64,000 nt of DNA from Pseudomonas sp. B21-040. GTDB lineage: Bacteria > Pseudomonadota > Gammaproteobacteria > Pseudomonadales > Pseudomonadaceae. Location of the stretch: assembly GCF_024748695.1 (NCBI RefSeq), contig NZ_CP087176.1, forward strand, positions 2,597,501 to 2,661,500, given 5' to 3'. The notes beneath the pieces were generated by a model. The model was not told the origin of the DNA, did not search any database, and saw nothing but the letters and a program-made list of their open reading frames with translations. The position numbers were made by a program, and so were the translations under genes. This document shows positions 45,339 through 54,169 of the stretch, piece after piece (positions within the stretch are counted from its first letter, which is position 1; each line of letters begins with the position of its first letter).

Positions 45339-46007
45339 ATGCTTCAGGTCCAAGGCGTCTACAAAAGCTACGCCACCCCACAAGGTCCGTTGCCGGTGTT
45401 GCAAGGCGTCGACCTGACCCTCAAACCCGGCGGCAGCCTGGCGCTGATGGGTGAATCGGGCAGCGGCAAAAGCACCTTGCTGCACTTGATTGCCGGCCTG
45501 GACAAGGTCGATCAGGGCAGCATCCGCAGCGGTGAACATCGTCTGGAGCAGATGAGTGAAGGCCAACTGGCCAACTGGCGGCGCACTGAAATCGGCCTGG
45601 TGTTCCAGCAGTTCAACCTGATCGGCAGCTTGCGCGTCGAAGACAACCTGGCGTTTCAGGCGCGGCTGGCGGGGCGGCACGACCCGCGCTGGCAGGCGCA
45701 TCTGGTGCAGCGCTTGGGCTTGAACGATTTGTTGCGCCGCTATCCCGAGCAACTGTCCGGCGGGCAACAGCAGCGTGTCGCCCTGGGGCGCGCGTTGGCG
45801 TCGAAACCCGCATTGCTGCTGGCCGACGAACCCACTGGCAGCCTCGATGAAGCCACCAGTGACGAGGTGCTGAAGTTGCTGCTGGAATTGCTCGACGACA
45901 CACCCACCACGTTGTTAATGGTCACGCACAGCCCACGGGTGGCTGCGCGGCTCGCGGAAAAGGTGGTGTTGCACGGTGGTCGTCTGGCTGGCACGGACGA
46001 ACGCTGA
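45339..46007 (+). CDS. ABC exporter-type ATPase, LolD/MacB-like
   Basis: The 222-residue ATPase has Walker A (GESGSGKSTLLHL), signature (LSGGQQQRVALGRAL), Walker B (LLLADEPTGSLDEAT) and H-loop (MVTHSPRVAA), with the DEPTGSLD form of LolD/MacB/FtsE-class ATPases. The start at 45339 gives the usual length; frames extend upstream to 45249. It ends 1 base before the next gene, an FtsX-like permease. Confidence 0.9.
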   Translation: MLQVQGVYKSYATPQGPLPVLQGVDLTLKPGGSLALMGESGSGKSTLLHLIAGLDKVDQGSIRSGEHRLEQMSEGQLANWRRTEIGLVFQQFNLIGSLRVEDNLAFQARLAGRHDPRWQAHLVQRLGLNDLLRRYPEQLSGGQQQRVALGRALASKPALLLADEPTGSLDEATSDEVLKLLLELLDDTPTTLLMVTHSPRVAARLAEKVVLHGGRLAGTDER

Positions 46008-46008
46008 G

Positions 46009-48480
46009 GTGCGGGTTTTTCGCGAGACGCTACGGGCGCTGCTCAGCCATTGGCGGCAGCATCCGGTGCAATTTTTCAGCGTGCTGACCGGGCTCTGGCT
46101 CGCCACCGGTTTGCTCACGGGCGTACAGGCATTGAACAGCCAGGCGCGGGAAAGCTATGCCCGGGCCAGTCAGTTAATCGGCGGCGAACCACAGGCCAGC
46201 CTCAGCGGGCCCGATGGTGGAACGTTTTCTCAAGGGCTGTTTGTCGAACTGCGTCGTTCAGGCTGGCCGGTGTCGCCGGTGCTGCAAGGCCGAGTGACGC
46301 TCAAGGGCCATGAAGACCAGCGCTTGCAACTGATGGGCATCGAGCCGGTGTCGCTGCCCTCCGGTTCATCGGTGGCGGGGCAAGCGTTACCGATTGAGCG
46401 GATTGTCGAGTTTTTCAGTGCGCCGGGCAGTACCTGGATTTCACCGCAGACCTTGCAGGCATTGGGGCTGCACGAAGGCGAACGGCCGATAAGTGCGAAT
46501 GGCATGGCATTGCCGCCGCTGCGCGTTGAAACCGACATGGCCCCCGGTGTTTTGCTGGTCGATATTGGTTTCGCCCAGCAGATTCTGGGCCTGCCGGATC
46601 AACTGTCACGACTGTTGTTGCCCAAGGGGTTCAGCGCCTCGATACCTGACGCATTCAAGGGCCAACTCCAGCTCAAGACCCGTGGCGAGGAGAACAATCT
46701 CGCGCGCTTGACCGAAAGCTTTCACCTGAACCTTGATGCGCTGGGGTTTCTGTCATTCGTGGTCGGTTTGTTCATTGTTCACGCGGCCATCGGCCTGGCG
46801 CTGGAACAACGCCGGGGACTGCTCAGGACCTTGCGTGCCTGTGGCGTCAGTGCCCGAATGCTCATCGCGTGCCTGGTGGTTGAGCTCGGCGCTCTGGCGC
46901 TGATCGGCGGACTCGCCGGTGTGGTCAGCGGCTACCTGTTGGCCAGCGTGCTGTTACCGGACGTCGCCGCCAGCCTGCGCGGTTTGTACGGCGCCGAAGT
47001 GGCGGGGCAGTTGAGCCTCAGCCCGTGGTGGTGGCTCAGCGGAGTCGGCCTGAGTGTGCTCGGTGCGTTGCTGGCCGGCGCCAACAGTCTGCTGCGAGCG
47101 GCGCGTTTGCCACTGCTGGCGCTGGCCGATCCTCAAGCCTGGCATCTGGCTCATGCGCGCTGGTTGCGGCGCCAGGGCTGGGTGGCAGCGATGGCGGCCG
47201 TGATTGCGCTCAGCGCCTTGATCTGGGGCGACAGCCTGGCCAGTGGCTTTGTACTGATGGCGGCGCTGTTGCTCGGCGCCGCGCTGGCGCTGCCGGTGGT
47301 GCTCAATGCCGCGCTCAACCTGGTATTGCCGCGCAGTCATTCAGTGCTTGGCCAATGGTTTATCGCCGATTGCCGGCAGCAATTACCGGCCCTGAGCCTG
47401 GCGTTGATGGCGCTGCTGTTGGCACTCGCGGCGAATATCGGTGCCGGCAGCATGACCGCCGGTTTTCGCCAGACCTTCAGCAACTGGCTCGAACAACGCC
47501 TGACGGCCGAGTTGTACATCAATCCGCAAAACCCGGCGCAGTCTCGCGAGCTGCACACGTGGCTCAAACAGCAACCGCACGTCTCGGCGGTACTGCCTAG
47601 CTGGCAAGTATCGATCCAGTTGCAAGGCTGGCCGGCGGATATTTTTGGCGTGATCGATCACCCGACCTATCGCCAGCACTGGCCGTTGCTGGAGGCCTTG
47701 GGCGATAACCCATGGGAGCAACTGGCCAGGGACGACACGCTGATGCTCAGCGAACAACTGGCCCGACGTCTGAAGGTGCGGCTCGGCGATCACCTGACGA
47801 TTCCCACGCCGAACGGTTCGTGGTCGCCGCGCATCGTCGGAATCTACGCCGATTACGGCAATCCCAAGGGCCATCTGCTGGTCAATGTCAGCCATCTGCT
47901 GCGGGGCTGGCCACAGCAAGCCCCCAACCGCTTTAATCTGCGTATCGAGCCGGAATCGATCCCCCCGTTCATCACCGCGTTACAGGCACACTTCGCGCTG
48001 GACGACAGCCGTATCGTCGACCAGGCGCGGCTAAAGGGCTGGTCGACGCAAGTGTTCGAACGCACCTTCGCCGCCACCGCCGCACTCAACAGCCTGACCC
48101 TCTGCGTGGCGGGCGTGGCGCTGTTTATCAGCCTGCTGACCCAAAGCCAAAGCCGTCTCGGGCAACTGGCGCCGTTGTGGGCGCTGGGCGTGACGCGTCG
48201 GCAATTGATGCTGCTCAACCTCGGGCAAACCTGGTTGCTGGCGCTGTTGACGCTGGTGCTGGCGTTACCGCTGGGGATCGCGCTGGCGTGGTGCCTGGAC
48301 GCGGTGATCAACGTTCAGGCGTTCGGTTGGCGCCTGCCGTTGCGGGTTTTTCCGCTGCAACTGATGCAGTTGATGGGGCTGGCCTTGATCGCAACATTAC
48401 TGGCGTCGGCGTGGCCGCTGTACTCGCTGTACCGCACGCAACCGGCGGACCTGCTGAGGACGTTTGCTCATGAGGATTAA
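46009..48480 (+). CDS. FtsX-like ABC permease
   Basis: The 823-residue membrane protein has two FtsX-type modules, each with an N-terminal transmembrane helix, a large periplasmic domain and three C-terminal transmembrane helices (LGFLSFVVGLFIVHAAIGLALEQRRGLLRTLRACG, and LNSLTLCVAGVALFISLL with RLGQLAPLWALGVTRRQL). This is the fused permease type that pairs with LolD-like ATPases. Start GTG 46009 directly follows the ATPase stop; an alternative upstream GTG at 45976 overlaps it. It overlaps the next gene by 11 bases. It probably extracts or moves a lipid or lipoprotein. Confidence 0.85.
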   Translation: MRVFRETLRALLSHWRQHPVQFFSVLTGLWLATGLLTGVQALNSQARESYARASQLIGGEPQASLSGPDGGTFSQGLFVELRRSGWPVSPVLQGRVTLKGHEDQRLQLMGIEPVSLPSGSSVAGQALPIERIVEFFSAPGSTWISPQTLQALGLHEGERPISANGMALPPLRVETDMAPGVLLVDIGFAQQILGLPDQLSRLLLPKGFSASIPDAFKGQLQLKTRGEENNLARLTESFHLNLDALGFLSFVVGLFIVHAAIGLALEQRRGLLRTLRACGVSARMLIACLVVELGALALIGGLAGVVSGYLLASVLLPDVAASLRGLYGAEVAGQLSLSPWWWLSGVGLSVLGALLAGANSLLRAARLPLLALADPQAWHLAHARWLRRQGWVAAMAAVIALSALIWGDSLASGFVLMAALLLGAALALPVVLNAALNLVLPRSHSVLGQWFIADCRQQLPALSLALMALLLALAANIGAGSMTAGFRQTFSNWLEQRLTAELYINPQNPAQSRELHTWLKQQPHVSAVLPSWQVSIQLQGWPADIFGVIDHPTYRQHWPLLEALGDNPWEQLARDDTLMLSEQLARRLKVRLGDHLTIPTPNGSWSPRIVGIYADYGNPKGHLLVNVSHLLRGWPQQAPNRFNLRIEPESIPPFITALQAHFALDDSRIVDQARLKGWSTQVFERTFAATAALNSLTLCVAGVALFISLLTQSQSRLGQLAPLWALGVTRRQLMLLNLGQTWLLALLTLVLALPLGIALAWCLDAVINVQAFGWRLPLRVFPLQLMQLMGLALIATLLASAWPLYSLYRTQPADLLRTFAHED

Positions 48481-49537
48481 CCTCGGCGTGGTGTTGCTGG
48501 TGCTTCTGTTGAGCGGCTGCGATCACCCGGCGCCGGATGAAAAAGGCTTCGCGGGTATGGGCGGCGAGGCGGCGGCTTTTACCCCGGTGGTGCCCGGTCG
48601 GGTGTTCAACTTCCCGGAAGATCATGGGCCACATGACGGCTTTCGCATCGAGTGGTGGTACGTCACCGCCAATCTCAGGGACGAGCAGGGCCGCGAGTTT
48701 GGCGTGCAATGGACACTGTTTCGCAGCGCCTTGAAAGCAATGCCCGAGGTGGCGGGGTGGGGTAATCAGACAATCTGGCTGGGGCACGCCGCCGTGACGT
48801 CGGCGACGGTGCATCATGCTGCCGAACGCTATGCCCGTGGCGGTGTGGGGCAGGCAGGTGTGAGCGTGGCTCCTTTTGATGCCTGGATTGATGACTGGCG
48901 TTTCAGCAGTCAACGTTCTGATCCTTTAGCGGATCTTCAACTCAGTGCCCGGGACAAGGATTTCGGCTATCAACTTCGCCTGACGTCCAGCCGTCCGCTG
49001 GTGCTTCAGGGCGACAAAGGCTTCAGCCAGAAATCCGAACAGGGCCAGGCGTCGTACTACTACAGCCAACCGTTTTTCCAGGCCAGCGGCACGCTGGAAA
49101 TCGATGGCAACACCTATCAAGTCAGCGGCCCGGCCTGGCTCGACCGCGAATGGAGCAGCCAGCCGCTGACCGCCAATCAGACCGGTTGGGACTGGTTCTC
49201 GCTGCACCTGGACAGCGGTGAGCAGGTGATGCTTTATCGCATGCGCAACAAGGAAGGCGCGCCGTACCTCACTGGCACCTGGATCGACGCTCAGGGGCAG
49301 ACGCAGCCATTGCACGCCGACGACATCCGCCTCACACCGCAAGACACCGCCAACGTCGCTGGCCGTTCGATGCCTGTGCGCTGGTCGATCAAAATACCCG
49401 GCAAACACCTCGACCTCACCCTCAACGCCCTTAATCCAAACGCCTGGATGGATTTGCGCATTCCCTATTGGGAAGGGCCGGTGCAACTGAGTGGCAGCCA
49501 CGCGGGGCAAGGCTATCTGGAAATGACCGGGTATTGA
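48470..49537 (+). CDS. CrtC/AttH-like lipocalin-domain lipoprotein
   Basis: The 355-residue product has a lipoprotein signal (LLSGC lipobox near residue 17). The mature part has the CrtC/AttH family marks (FPEDHGPHDGFRIEWWYVTANL, GPAWLDREWSSQPLTANQTGWDWFSLHL, YRMRNKEGAPYLTGTWID). Genes of this family often follow an ABC ATPase and FtsX permease; here all three overlap or abut, supporting one system. Function is unknown; the family has been called lipocalin-like hydroxyneurosporene synthase relatives, but carotenoid activity is unlikely here. Confidence 0.82.
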   Translation: MRINLGVVLLVLLLSGCDHPAPDEKGFAGMGGEAAAFTPVVPGRVFNFPEDHGPHDGFRIEWWYVTANLRDEQGREFGVQWTLFRSALKAMPEVAGWGNQTIWLGHAAVTSATVHHAAERYARGGVGQAGVSVAPFDAWIDDWRFSSQRSDPLADLQLSARDKDFGYQLRLTSSRPLVLQGDKGFSQKSEQGQASYYYSQPFFQASGTLEIDGNTYQVSGPAWLDREWSSQPLTANQTGWDWFSLHLDSGEQVMLYRMRNKEGAPYLTGTWIDAQGQTQPLHADDIRLTPQDTANVAGRSMPVRWSIKIPGKHLDLTLNALNPNAWMDLRIPYWEGPVQLSGSHAGQGYLEMTGY

Positions 49538-49767
49538 GTCGCAGCTTTCGGTAGATCGCGGGCTAAGTCGAGCATGTTCACGACGCGCTGCGTGCCACTC
49601 CCTTGACCTGGCGCAAGGAAAGCGCCAATAGCACCGACGGTGGTGAATACCTCGCAGAAGAAACTTCGAACACTCCTTGAACTGCGTCTATGCTCATGGG
49701 CACGGATCGCGTCGGCGCCTGAGCCAGAGCGGTCTGTTGTCATTTATTACCAAGGAATGTATCGCCT

Positions 49768-50346
49768 ATGAAACTCCACGCACTGACCAAAGCCATCACC
49801 CTTGCTACCTTGCTGTCTGCCGTCAGCCTTGGCGCCATGGCGGCGGACATTCCGCTGTCTAACGTGGTGGAAGCGGCAACGATCACCGCTGATGTTGTCT
49901 CGGTCGACGCCAAAAGCCATCAAGTCACCCTTAAAGGGCCAGAAGGTAACGAGACGACGCTGCAACTGACCGACAAGGCGAAAAACCTTGCCAACCTCAA
50001 AGCTGGCGATAAGGTCACAGTCGAAGTTGCCCGCTCCGTCGCGGCATACCTCGACACCGACGTCGACAAGGGCCTGCCAGGCTCCACCGAGCGCACGGGC
50101 GAAGTCCGAGCGGCACCGGGCGGTTCCATGCCTGCCGGCGAAGCTTACCGTCAGGTTCAAGTTCAGCTGAAAATCACCAAAATCGATTTGGCAAAACATG
50201 AATTGACCTTCGAAAACCCGGCTGGCCAGTCCAAAACGGTTGAAGTGGTAGAGCCGAAAGTTCAAGCGAAACTCAAGGACCTGAAAGTAGGGCAAACCGT
50301 TGTTGTCACCTACACAGACCTTCTGAAAGTGACCAGCGCACACTAA
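49768..50346 (+). CDS. Secreted protein of unknown function with two beta-barrel-like modules
   Basis: The 192-residue protein has a signal peptide (ending GAMA-ADI). The mature part contains two similar segments of the form ITADVVSVDAKSHQVTLKGPEGNETTL and QLKITKIDLAKHELTFENPAGQSKTVEV, each with a LKAGDKVTVE or LKVGQTVVVTY ending, suggesting a duplicated beta-barrel fold. I cannot name the family. The 230 bases before it hold no gene I can support. A strong hairpin terminator follows. Confidence 0.7.
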   Translation: MKLHALTKAITLATLLSAVSLGAMAADIPLSNVVEAATITADVVSVDAKSHQVTLKGPEGNETTLQLTDKAKNLANLKAGDKVTVEVARSVAAYLDTDVDKGLPGSTERTGEVRAAPGGSMPAGEAYRQVQVQLKITKIDLAKHELTFENPAGQSKTVEVVEPKVQAKLKDLKVGQTVVVTYTDLLKVTSAH

Positions 50347-50371
50347 AATTGAGTGTTGGCTCTATAAAAAA

Positions 50372-50409
50372 TGATTGTTCTTGTATAACTTTTTGTACAA
50401 GAACAATCA
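50372..50409 (+). terminator. Rho-independent terminator
   Basis: A perfect 14-base stem (TGATTGTTCTTGTA with TACAAGAACAATCA) and a 10-base loop lie 26 bases after the preceding stop, followed by a TTTT run. Confidence 0.85.
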
Positions 50410-50958
50410 GTTTTAATGAACGGGTTGGTGAGTTTTATTCATTCGTCTGAATAGTATTTCATCCGACATGTTGTTAAACATTGTGTTTATAAATTTCATG
50501 TTCGCGAGGCGGACATCTTCACCTGCTTCTATTAAACTTCCCCCGTTCGTCCAGTGTCATGGCTCTTTACCAGTGCATGGAATGCCGAGGCTGTTTCACT
50601 GGGCGAACTCTTTTTGGCAGTGCGTATGCGACGTGCTGACAATGAATACATAAAAAAACGGGCGATCACTGGATCGCCCGTTTTTTTTGCAGTCACTCTG
50701 CGGTGTCGTCGTGTCGTGCAATGCGTCGAGGGCACATTGATGCCGATGTCGGGCATGTATCGAGCCAATGGGTCAAAGGGGCCAGCGCACGGTTCAAATG
50801 ACCATCAGATTCCCGTACGCGGTGCTCCCGCCTGCATATGCCCGGCCTCATTTCCTTCGGAAATTTCCTACATTTTTGTAGTGTGCCTCTTTGCTATAAC
50901 CAAAGCCTCAAAATGTAACGTGGTTCATAACCACTCAACGTCTGGGGTAAGTTTATTT
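50410..50958 (+). other. Gene-free interval with a second strong terminator and an AT-rich leader
   Basis: No coding sequence I can support lies here. It includes a symmetric A7-hairpin-T8 terminator at 50652-50688 with no gene ending just before it, short frames of no recognisable family, and a leader region (about 50870-50958) with a small hairpin CTACATTTTTGTAG before the next gene's start. Confidence 0.5.
50652..50688. terminator. Strong bidirectional rho-independent terminator without an assigned gene
   Basis: A 9-base stem (CGGGCGATC with GATCGCCCG) is flanked by A7 on the left and T8 on the right, a classic strong and two-way terminator. It lies between two hairpin-bounded intervals, so it may end an uncharacterised small RNA or be left from a lost gene. 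Confidence 0.85.
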
Positions 50959-51942
50959 ATGCCTACTGATCCGCCATCGAACAGTCCAATGCCTAACGTT
51001 TTGCGACCGGCGTCCCCCAACAATCCTTCCGGTCATCAAAAATCAACGCGAGGCCCAATACTCGGTCAAAGGGCAACCTCTGCATCATCACCTCCCTTCA
51101 CCGTGCCCACTGGCGTGGTGATCGCAGCGACCAAACCTGCGGCGTCAAAAACAGCTCCCTTTCAAATCCCTAAACTCTGCCCCCAGTGCAAGACCAATCA
51201 CACGGGTGCTTGTACGCTTAAAAAGTCGACACCGACCCCTTCAATCGCTAGAAAATCTGTTCCTGCTCAAGAGGTCTTTGACAAATACAAGACCGGCTAC
51301 GATGCAACAGATAGAGTTTTGCCCTTTACCATCATGAAGGATGTAACAAACGACTCGCTGGTTTTTTCTGATAAAAAAGCCAATCAAAAACAAATGGATA
51401 AAGCATCGAATAAAAAGTTTACCCTCCGGCACTACACCACCTCAGTCGATGGGCCGCCTAGATTTAACGCGATTGAACCGAATTTTGAGTTGGTTAACAA
51501 AGGGGTGAAAACACTTCATCGGACTCAGGGCAGCAACACAAATGAAGACGACTGGAACCGCTTGGGCAATACAGCCTTCACGTTCTTTTTGTTAGCCATC
51601 GACGGGAAGGTTTCCGGGCGAAAATTTTTAGCCCAGGCGACACATTATGCGGAAATTGATGTGGAGGACTCCGGCCAGTTGTCCGCCCTGGGACTCGATA
51701 CGGCTGAGTTTTTTGCATCTGCGGATTTGTTGCATGAGAAGGATTTAACTAAGACCAAGGTGGTTAAAGGCCCGTTAACGGAGTTTAAGTCTTTAATGCT
51801 TGCCAGTTCAGGGGTTCAAGCAATTCAGTTGGGGTTGATGGGGCCGGAAGTTTTGCTTCGTTCGATTGATGAGCAGTTTTTAGGAAGTCTGGAGGTTAAA
51901 ATTCCGGGTTCGGTAGCGGTGGGGCGGTGGGTTTCGGTTTAG
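50959..51942 (+). CDS. Unknown protein, possible effector with ADP-ribosyltransferase-like region
   Basis: The 327-residue product has no signal peptide. Residues 1-95 are Pro/Ser/Thr-rich and low complexity, with a cysteine pair CPQCKTNHTGAC. Residues about 150-320 are a predicted domain with LRHYTTSVDGPPRF, DDWNRLGNTAFTFFLLAIDG and a later HYAEID. The HYT motif and acidic residue resemble some ADP-ribosyltransferase toxins, but I cannot confirm this. ATG at 50959 is chosen because the longer upstream frame lacks sense coding character; GGGGTAAG is nearby. The region is less GC-rich than the flanks. It is next to the immunity gene array. Confidence 0.45.
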   Translation: MPTDPPSNSPMPNVLRPASPNNPSGHQKSTRGPILGQRATSASSPPFTVPTGVVIAATKPAASKTAPFQIPKLCPQCKTNHTGACTLKKSTPTPSIARKSVPAQEVFDKYKTGYDATDRVLPFTIMKDVTNDSLVFSDKKANQKQMDKASNKKFTLRHYTTSVDGPPRFNAIEPNFELVNKGVKTLHRTQGSNTNEDDWNRLGNTAFTFFLLAIDGKVSGRKFLAQATHYAEIDVEDSGQLSALGLDTAEFFASADLLHEKDLTKTKVVKGPLTEFKSLMLASSGVQAIQLGLMGPEVLLRSIDEQFLGSLEVKIPGSVAVGRWVSV

Positions 51943-52014
51943 AGCGGAAAGGGGGATGAGTTTTTTCGTGTAAATAAATCCGACCGCTTTTTCTATGTTG
52001 CTTTGCAGTGATTT

Positions 52015-52542
52015 TTATATGGCCCATTTGTCTAAAGGCAATACGTTCATGTTTTTTGAGAATGTCTCTTTCGCTTCTCCGAGTGTCATATGGTTCGGCC
52101 CGCTATATTGTTCAGGATCAATTACTCCGTTGTCTTCCCATTTGCACAGATCACAAATGTCGTAGTTTGCTCTCGACGATAATGTGCGGTAACCGCAGCA
52201 AGGACAAGCTTCCATTGGTTCGATGAGTCCCAATACTTCATGCTCGCCGAATCCCATTTTTTTCATTTGGCTAGATAAATACAAATTTGTAACGCTCTTG
52301 TATTGTGAGTGCAAAGCAATCAATAACAACTCGTCATAAAGAGGATTCTGTACGTCACTTGGCGGTTCGTCGTTTGAGATAAGTAGATGTTGCATTTCTT
52401 TTGAAAGCAAGGAGAACACTTCGTCGCTGTCATCAATCCCCCACCAATTCAGTAGCAGTGATTCACGCGCATCATTGTTGAGAGCAGCTAAAGCTTTTTG
52501 GCTCAGCTTGTAAACTGCATCGGATCGAGAGGTTTTTTGCAT
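52015..52542 (-). CDS. CPCC-motif protein, probable immunity-type protein
   Basis: The 175-residue protein has a C-terminal cysteine-rich domain with CPCCGYRTL...YDICDLCKWEDNG, matching the CPCC family often seen near toxin loci, then a hallmark NHMTLGEAKETF. The N-terminal half is helical. It lies downstream of another immunity-like gene in the same orientation, with no toxin tip before it. Role inferred from family and context. Confidence 0.7.
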   Translation of the reverse strand: MQKTSRSDAVYKLSQKALAALNNDARESLLLNWWGIDDSDEVFSLLSKEMQHLLISNDEPPSDVQNPLYDELLLIALHSQYKSVTNLYLSSQMKKMGFGEHEVLGLIEPMEACPCCGYRTLSSRANYDICDLCKWEDNGVIDPEQYSGPNHMTLGEAKETFSKNMNVLPLDKWAI

Positions 52543-52623
52543 GTTAAAGTACTTTTGCTAAATCAATTGCTGAATTCGTATAAAAATATGTCTGTTTCCT
52601 TTCTTTGTCTTTCTTGGTTGTTT

Positions 52624-52929
52624 TTATATTTCTATTTTGATTAGAGCATTGGATATTACCTGTTGTAGTTCTTTCCAGTTTTTTGCTTTTTCGCTGAAAA
52701 TTGGTTGCTCCCAATCATGGGATTTAATTAGTGAGACTTTGAAGGTGCCATCTTCGCAGAACTCCGGATACCAGCCGATATCAATGAGTTGATCATGGGG
52801 GAAAACAGCTTGGAATAGATCCTCCTTTAAATCATCAATAATTATTGATATATCAATATCTTGATTTAGGTGGGATATGTCATCAAATGTGATTCTTCCG
52901 CCAAGTTCAATTATTTTTTTCGTGTTCAT
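52624..52929 (-). CDS. Immunity-like protein following a remnant toxin tip
   Basis: This 101-residue AT-rich gene encodes an acidic, aromatic-rich cytoplasmic protein (DISIIIDDLKEDLFQAVF, IGWYPEFCEDGTFKVSL). The ATG directly abuts the TAA of a decayed toxin tip upstream (TAAATG). That arrangement and its size are those of an immunity gene. I do not recognise the family. Confidence 0.6.
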   Translation of the reverse strand: MNTKKIIELGGRITFDDISHLNQDIDISIIIDDLKEDLFQAVFPHDQLIDIGWYPEFCEDGTFKVSLIKSHDWEQPIFSEKAKNWKELQQVISNALIKIEI

Positions 52930-53148
52930 TTAATTTTTCTTCATTTTTGTGAGTTTTTTAAATGCATCTTCGGAAATAGGATGGCCATGAATAGTGTTCG
53001 CACCTAGCTCAACCCTCATGAATCGTGTTTCGTTACCGTCGTTAGTGGACAATGGTTTCCCCTAGTCAATGACTTTTCACGGCTTTCCATCTTTGACGTC
53101 CTGACTATCCTTGAACGCGTGACGCTCAAGTGCTTCAGTGTTCCAAGC
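52930..53148 (-). pseudogene. Decayed Rhs-type toxin C-terminal tip (module 6)
   Basis: Minus-strand translation gives toxin-like segments in different frames: HAWNTEALERHAFKD and then ETRFMRVELGANTIHGHPI ending KKN-stop just before the downstream ATG. The frame is broken between them, so at least one frameshift has occurred. Upstream is a palindromic element (53151). This fits the pattern seen in intact form at 56519 and 54753. Confidence 0.55.
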
Positions 53149-53150
53149 GT

Positions 53151-53201
53151 GAAAAGGGATAGATTGATTTTTCTTTATGGAAAATCAATCTATCCTTTCT
53201 T
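53151..53201. repeat. Palindromic element, copy 1 (diverged)
   Basis: The sequence GAAAAGGGATAGATTGATTT, a short loop, and its complement form a hairpin that follows the plan of the four other copies, though its stem sequence differs (GGGATAGATTGATT in place of GGGGACGGATTTATT). It lies just upstream, on the minus strand, of the decayed module 6 tip. Confidence 0.8.
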
Positions 53202-53282
53202 TTGTTTGACTTAGAAATAAAAAAACAGCCCGGTTTTGCTTTTCAGTGCTAGCTTGTTCAGGGTTATAATTTTTTCTAATAT

Positions 53283-53543
53283 CTAAAGTTTGGTGTGTTC
53301 GTAAGCGCTTGTTAAAATATTTAGAGATGTGGTTAGTTCGATGTTGCCTTGAATACTTTCGTCTTCGTACTCATCTATAAATTTTCCTAGTGATGAGTTT
53401 ATTTTTTCAAGTACTCCAGATTGCAATAATTTTGCGTAGTGCTCTTCTGGTGATTGAAGTTTCTCAAGATCAGCAAGCAAACACTCATCTAGATCTAAGC
53501 GTTTCATTGCTTCAGAGCTCAATGGGACGGAGATTGTTTTCAT
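53283..53543 (-). CDS. Immunity-like protein following a remnant toxin tip (module 5)
   Basis: The 86-residue acidic helical protein (LDLDECLLADLEKLQSPEEHYAKLL) has a AGGGG ribosome site. A remnant toxin tip frame ends (TGA) 2 bases before its start, as seen with real toxin-immunity pairs. I do not recognise the family, and it could be a small unrelated protein. Confidence 0.6.
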   Translation of the reverse strand: MKTISVPLSSEAMKRLDLDECLLADLEKLQSPEEHYAKLLQSGVLEKINSSLGKFIDEYEDESIQGNIELTTSLNILTSAYEHTKL

Positions 53544-53544
53544 T

Positions 53545-53683
53545 TCATGTCCCCTTATTAAAGTGCGTTACTTCATTGTATTCGCTCTGCGTTCTGCCTG
53601 CCTGCTTTCCATTGGGCAATTTTTTGTTGCTGGGTACAATCCCTTGTAAATCCAGATACTTCCTTTTGCCTGGAAGCGGGTGC
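53545..53683 (-). pseudogene. Rhs-type toxin C-terminal tip remnant (module 5)
   Basis: One frame is open from the palindromic element to a TGA at 53545-53547 and reads GKRKYLDLQGIVPSNKKLP, then GRTQSEYNEVTHFNKGT. It has no start codon and no Rhs core before it. It is a cut-off toxin tip followed by its immunity gene. Confidence 0.55.
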
Positions 53684-53738
53684 GAAAAGGGGACGGATTT
53701 ATTTTCTTGCGTGAAAATAAATCCGTCCCTTTTTTTTG
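53684..53738. repeat. Palindromic element, copy 2
   Basis: GAAAAGGGGACGGATTTATT and its complement around a TTGCGT-type loop, about 23 bases per arm. It lies at the upstream edge (minus-strand sense) of the module 5 tip. Confidence 0.88.
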
Positions 53739-53840
53739 TCCATTTTTTGTCTTTTTTTTGCGCCTAAATAGCGTCGGAGTCCTTGTCGTTCAGGTACACC
53801 GAGGGGCCGCAAAGTAAAGGAGATTCTGTTGTGAACTCAA

Positions 53841-54167
53841 TCATTGAGTTTTTGTTTGATGCTTGGATTGTAAATATGGTTTCTTTTTTGTAATTGTTAT
53901 GTTTAATTTATCTGTTGTAGGTATATTTTTTATCAGAACGTTTTTGATGTCGCCACAATTTAATCCAATTCGACACGTATTGAAGTGATTCTTTTTCCAT
54001 TTTGCTGGAGGTGCGTCAGGGAGTTCCTCTATATCAAACTCCATTATTATCGTTGGTCTGCTGTTATCAATATTTAAAGCAAAAAGCTCAATGGTTCCGA
54101 TCGCTATGAGTGTCGTGAAAATCTGGTTAAAAAAAGTGCTGCCGTCAATATCATTCCAGAATTTCAT
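53841..54167 (-). CDS. Immunity-like protein, possibly Imm50 type (module 4)
   Basis: The 108-residue protein has blocks WNDIDGSTFFNQIF, IELFALNIDNSRPTIIMEFDIEELPDAPPAKW and NTCRIGLNCGDIKNVLI that resemble the Imm50 family of immunity proteins. An AAGGAGTAATT site lies just before its ATG and includes the TAA of the remnant tip upstream. Family assignment is tentative. Confidence 0.6.
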   Translation of the reverse strand: MKFWNDIDGSTFFNQIFTTLIAIGTIELFALNIDNSRPTIIMEFDIEELPDAPPAKWKKNHFNTCRIGLNCGDIKNVLIKNIPTTDKLNITITKKKPYLQSKHQTKTQ

Positions 54168-54169
54168 AA

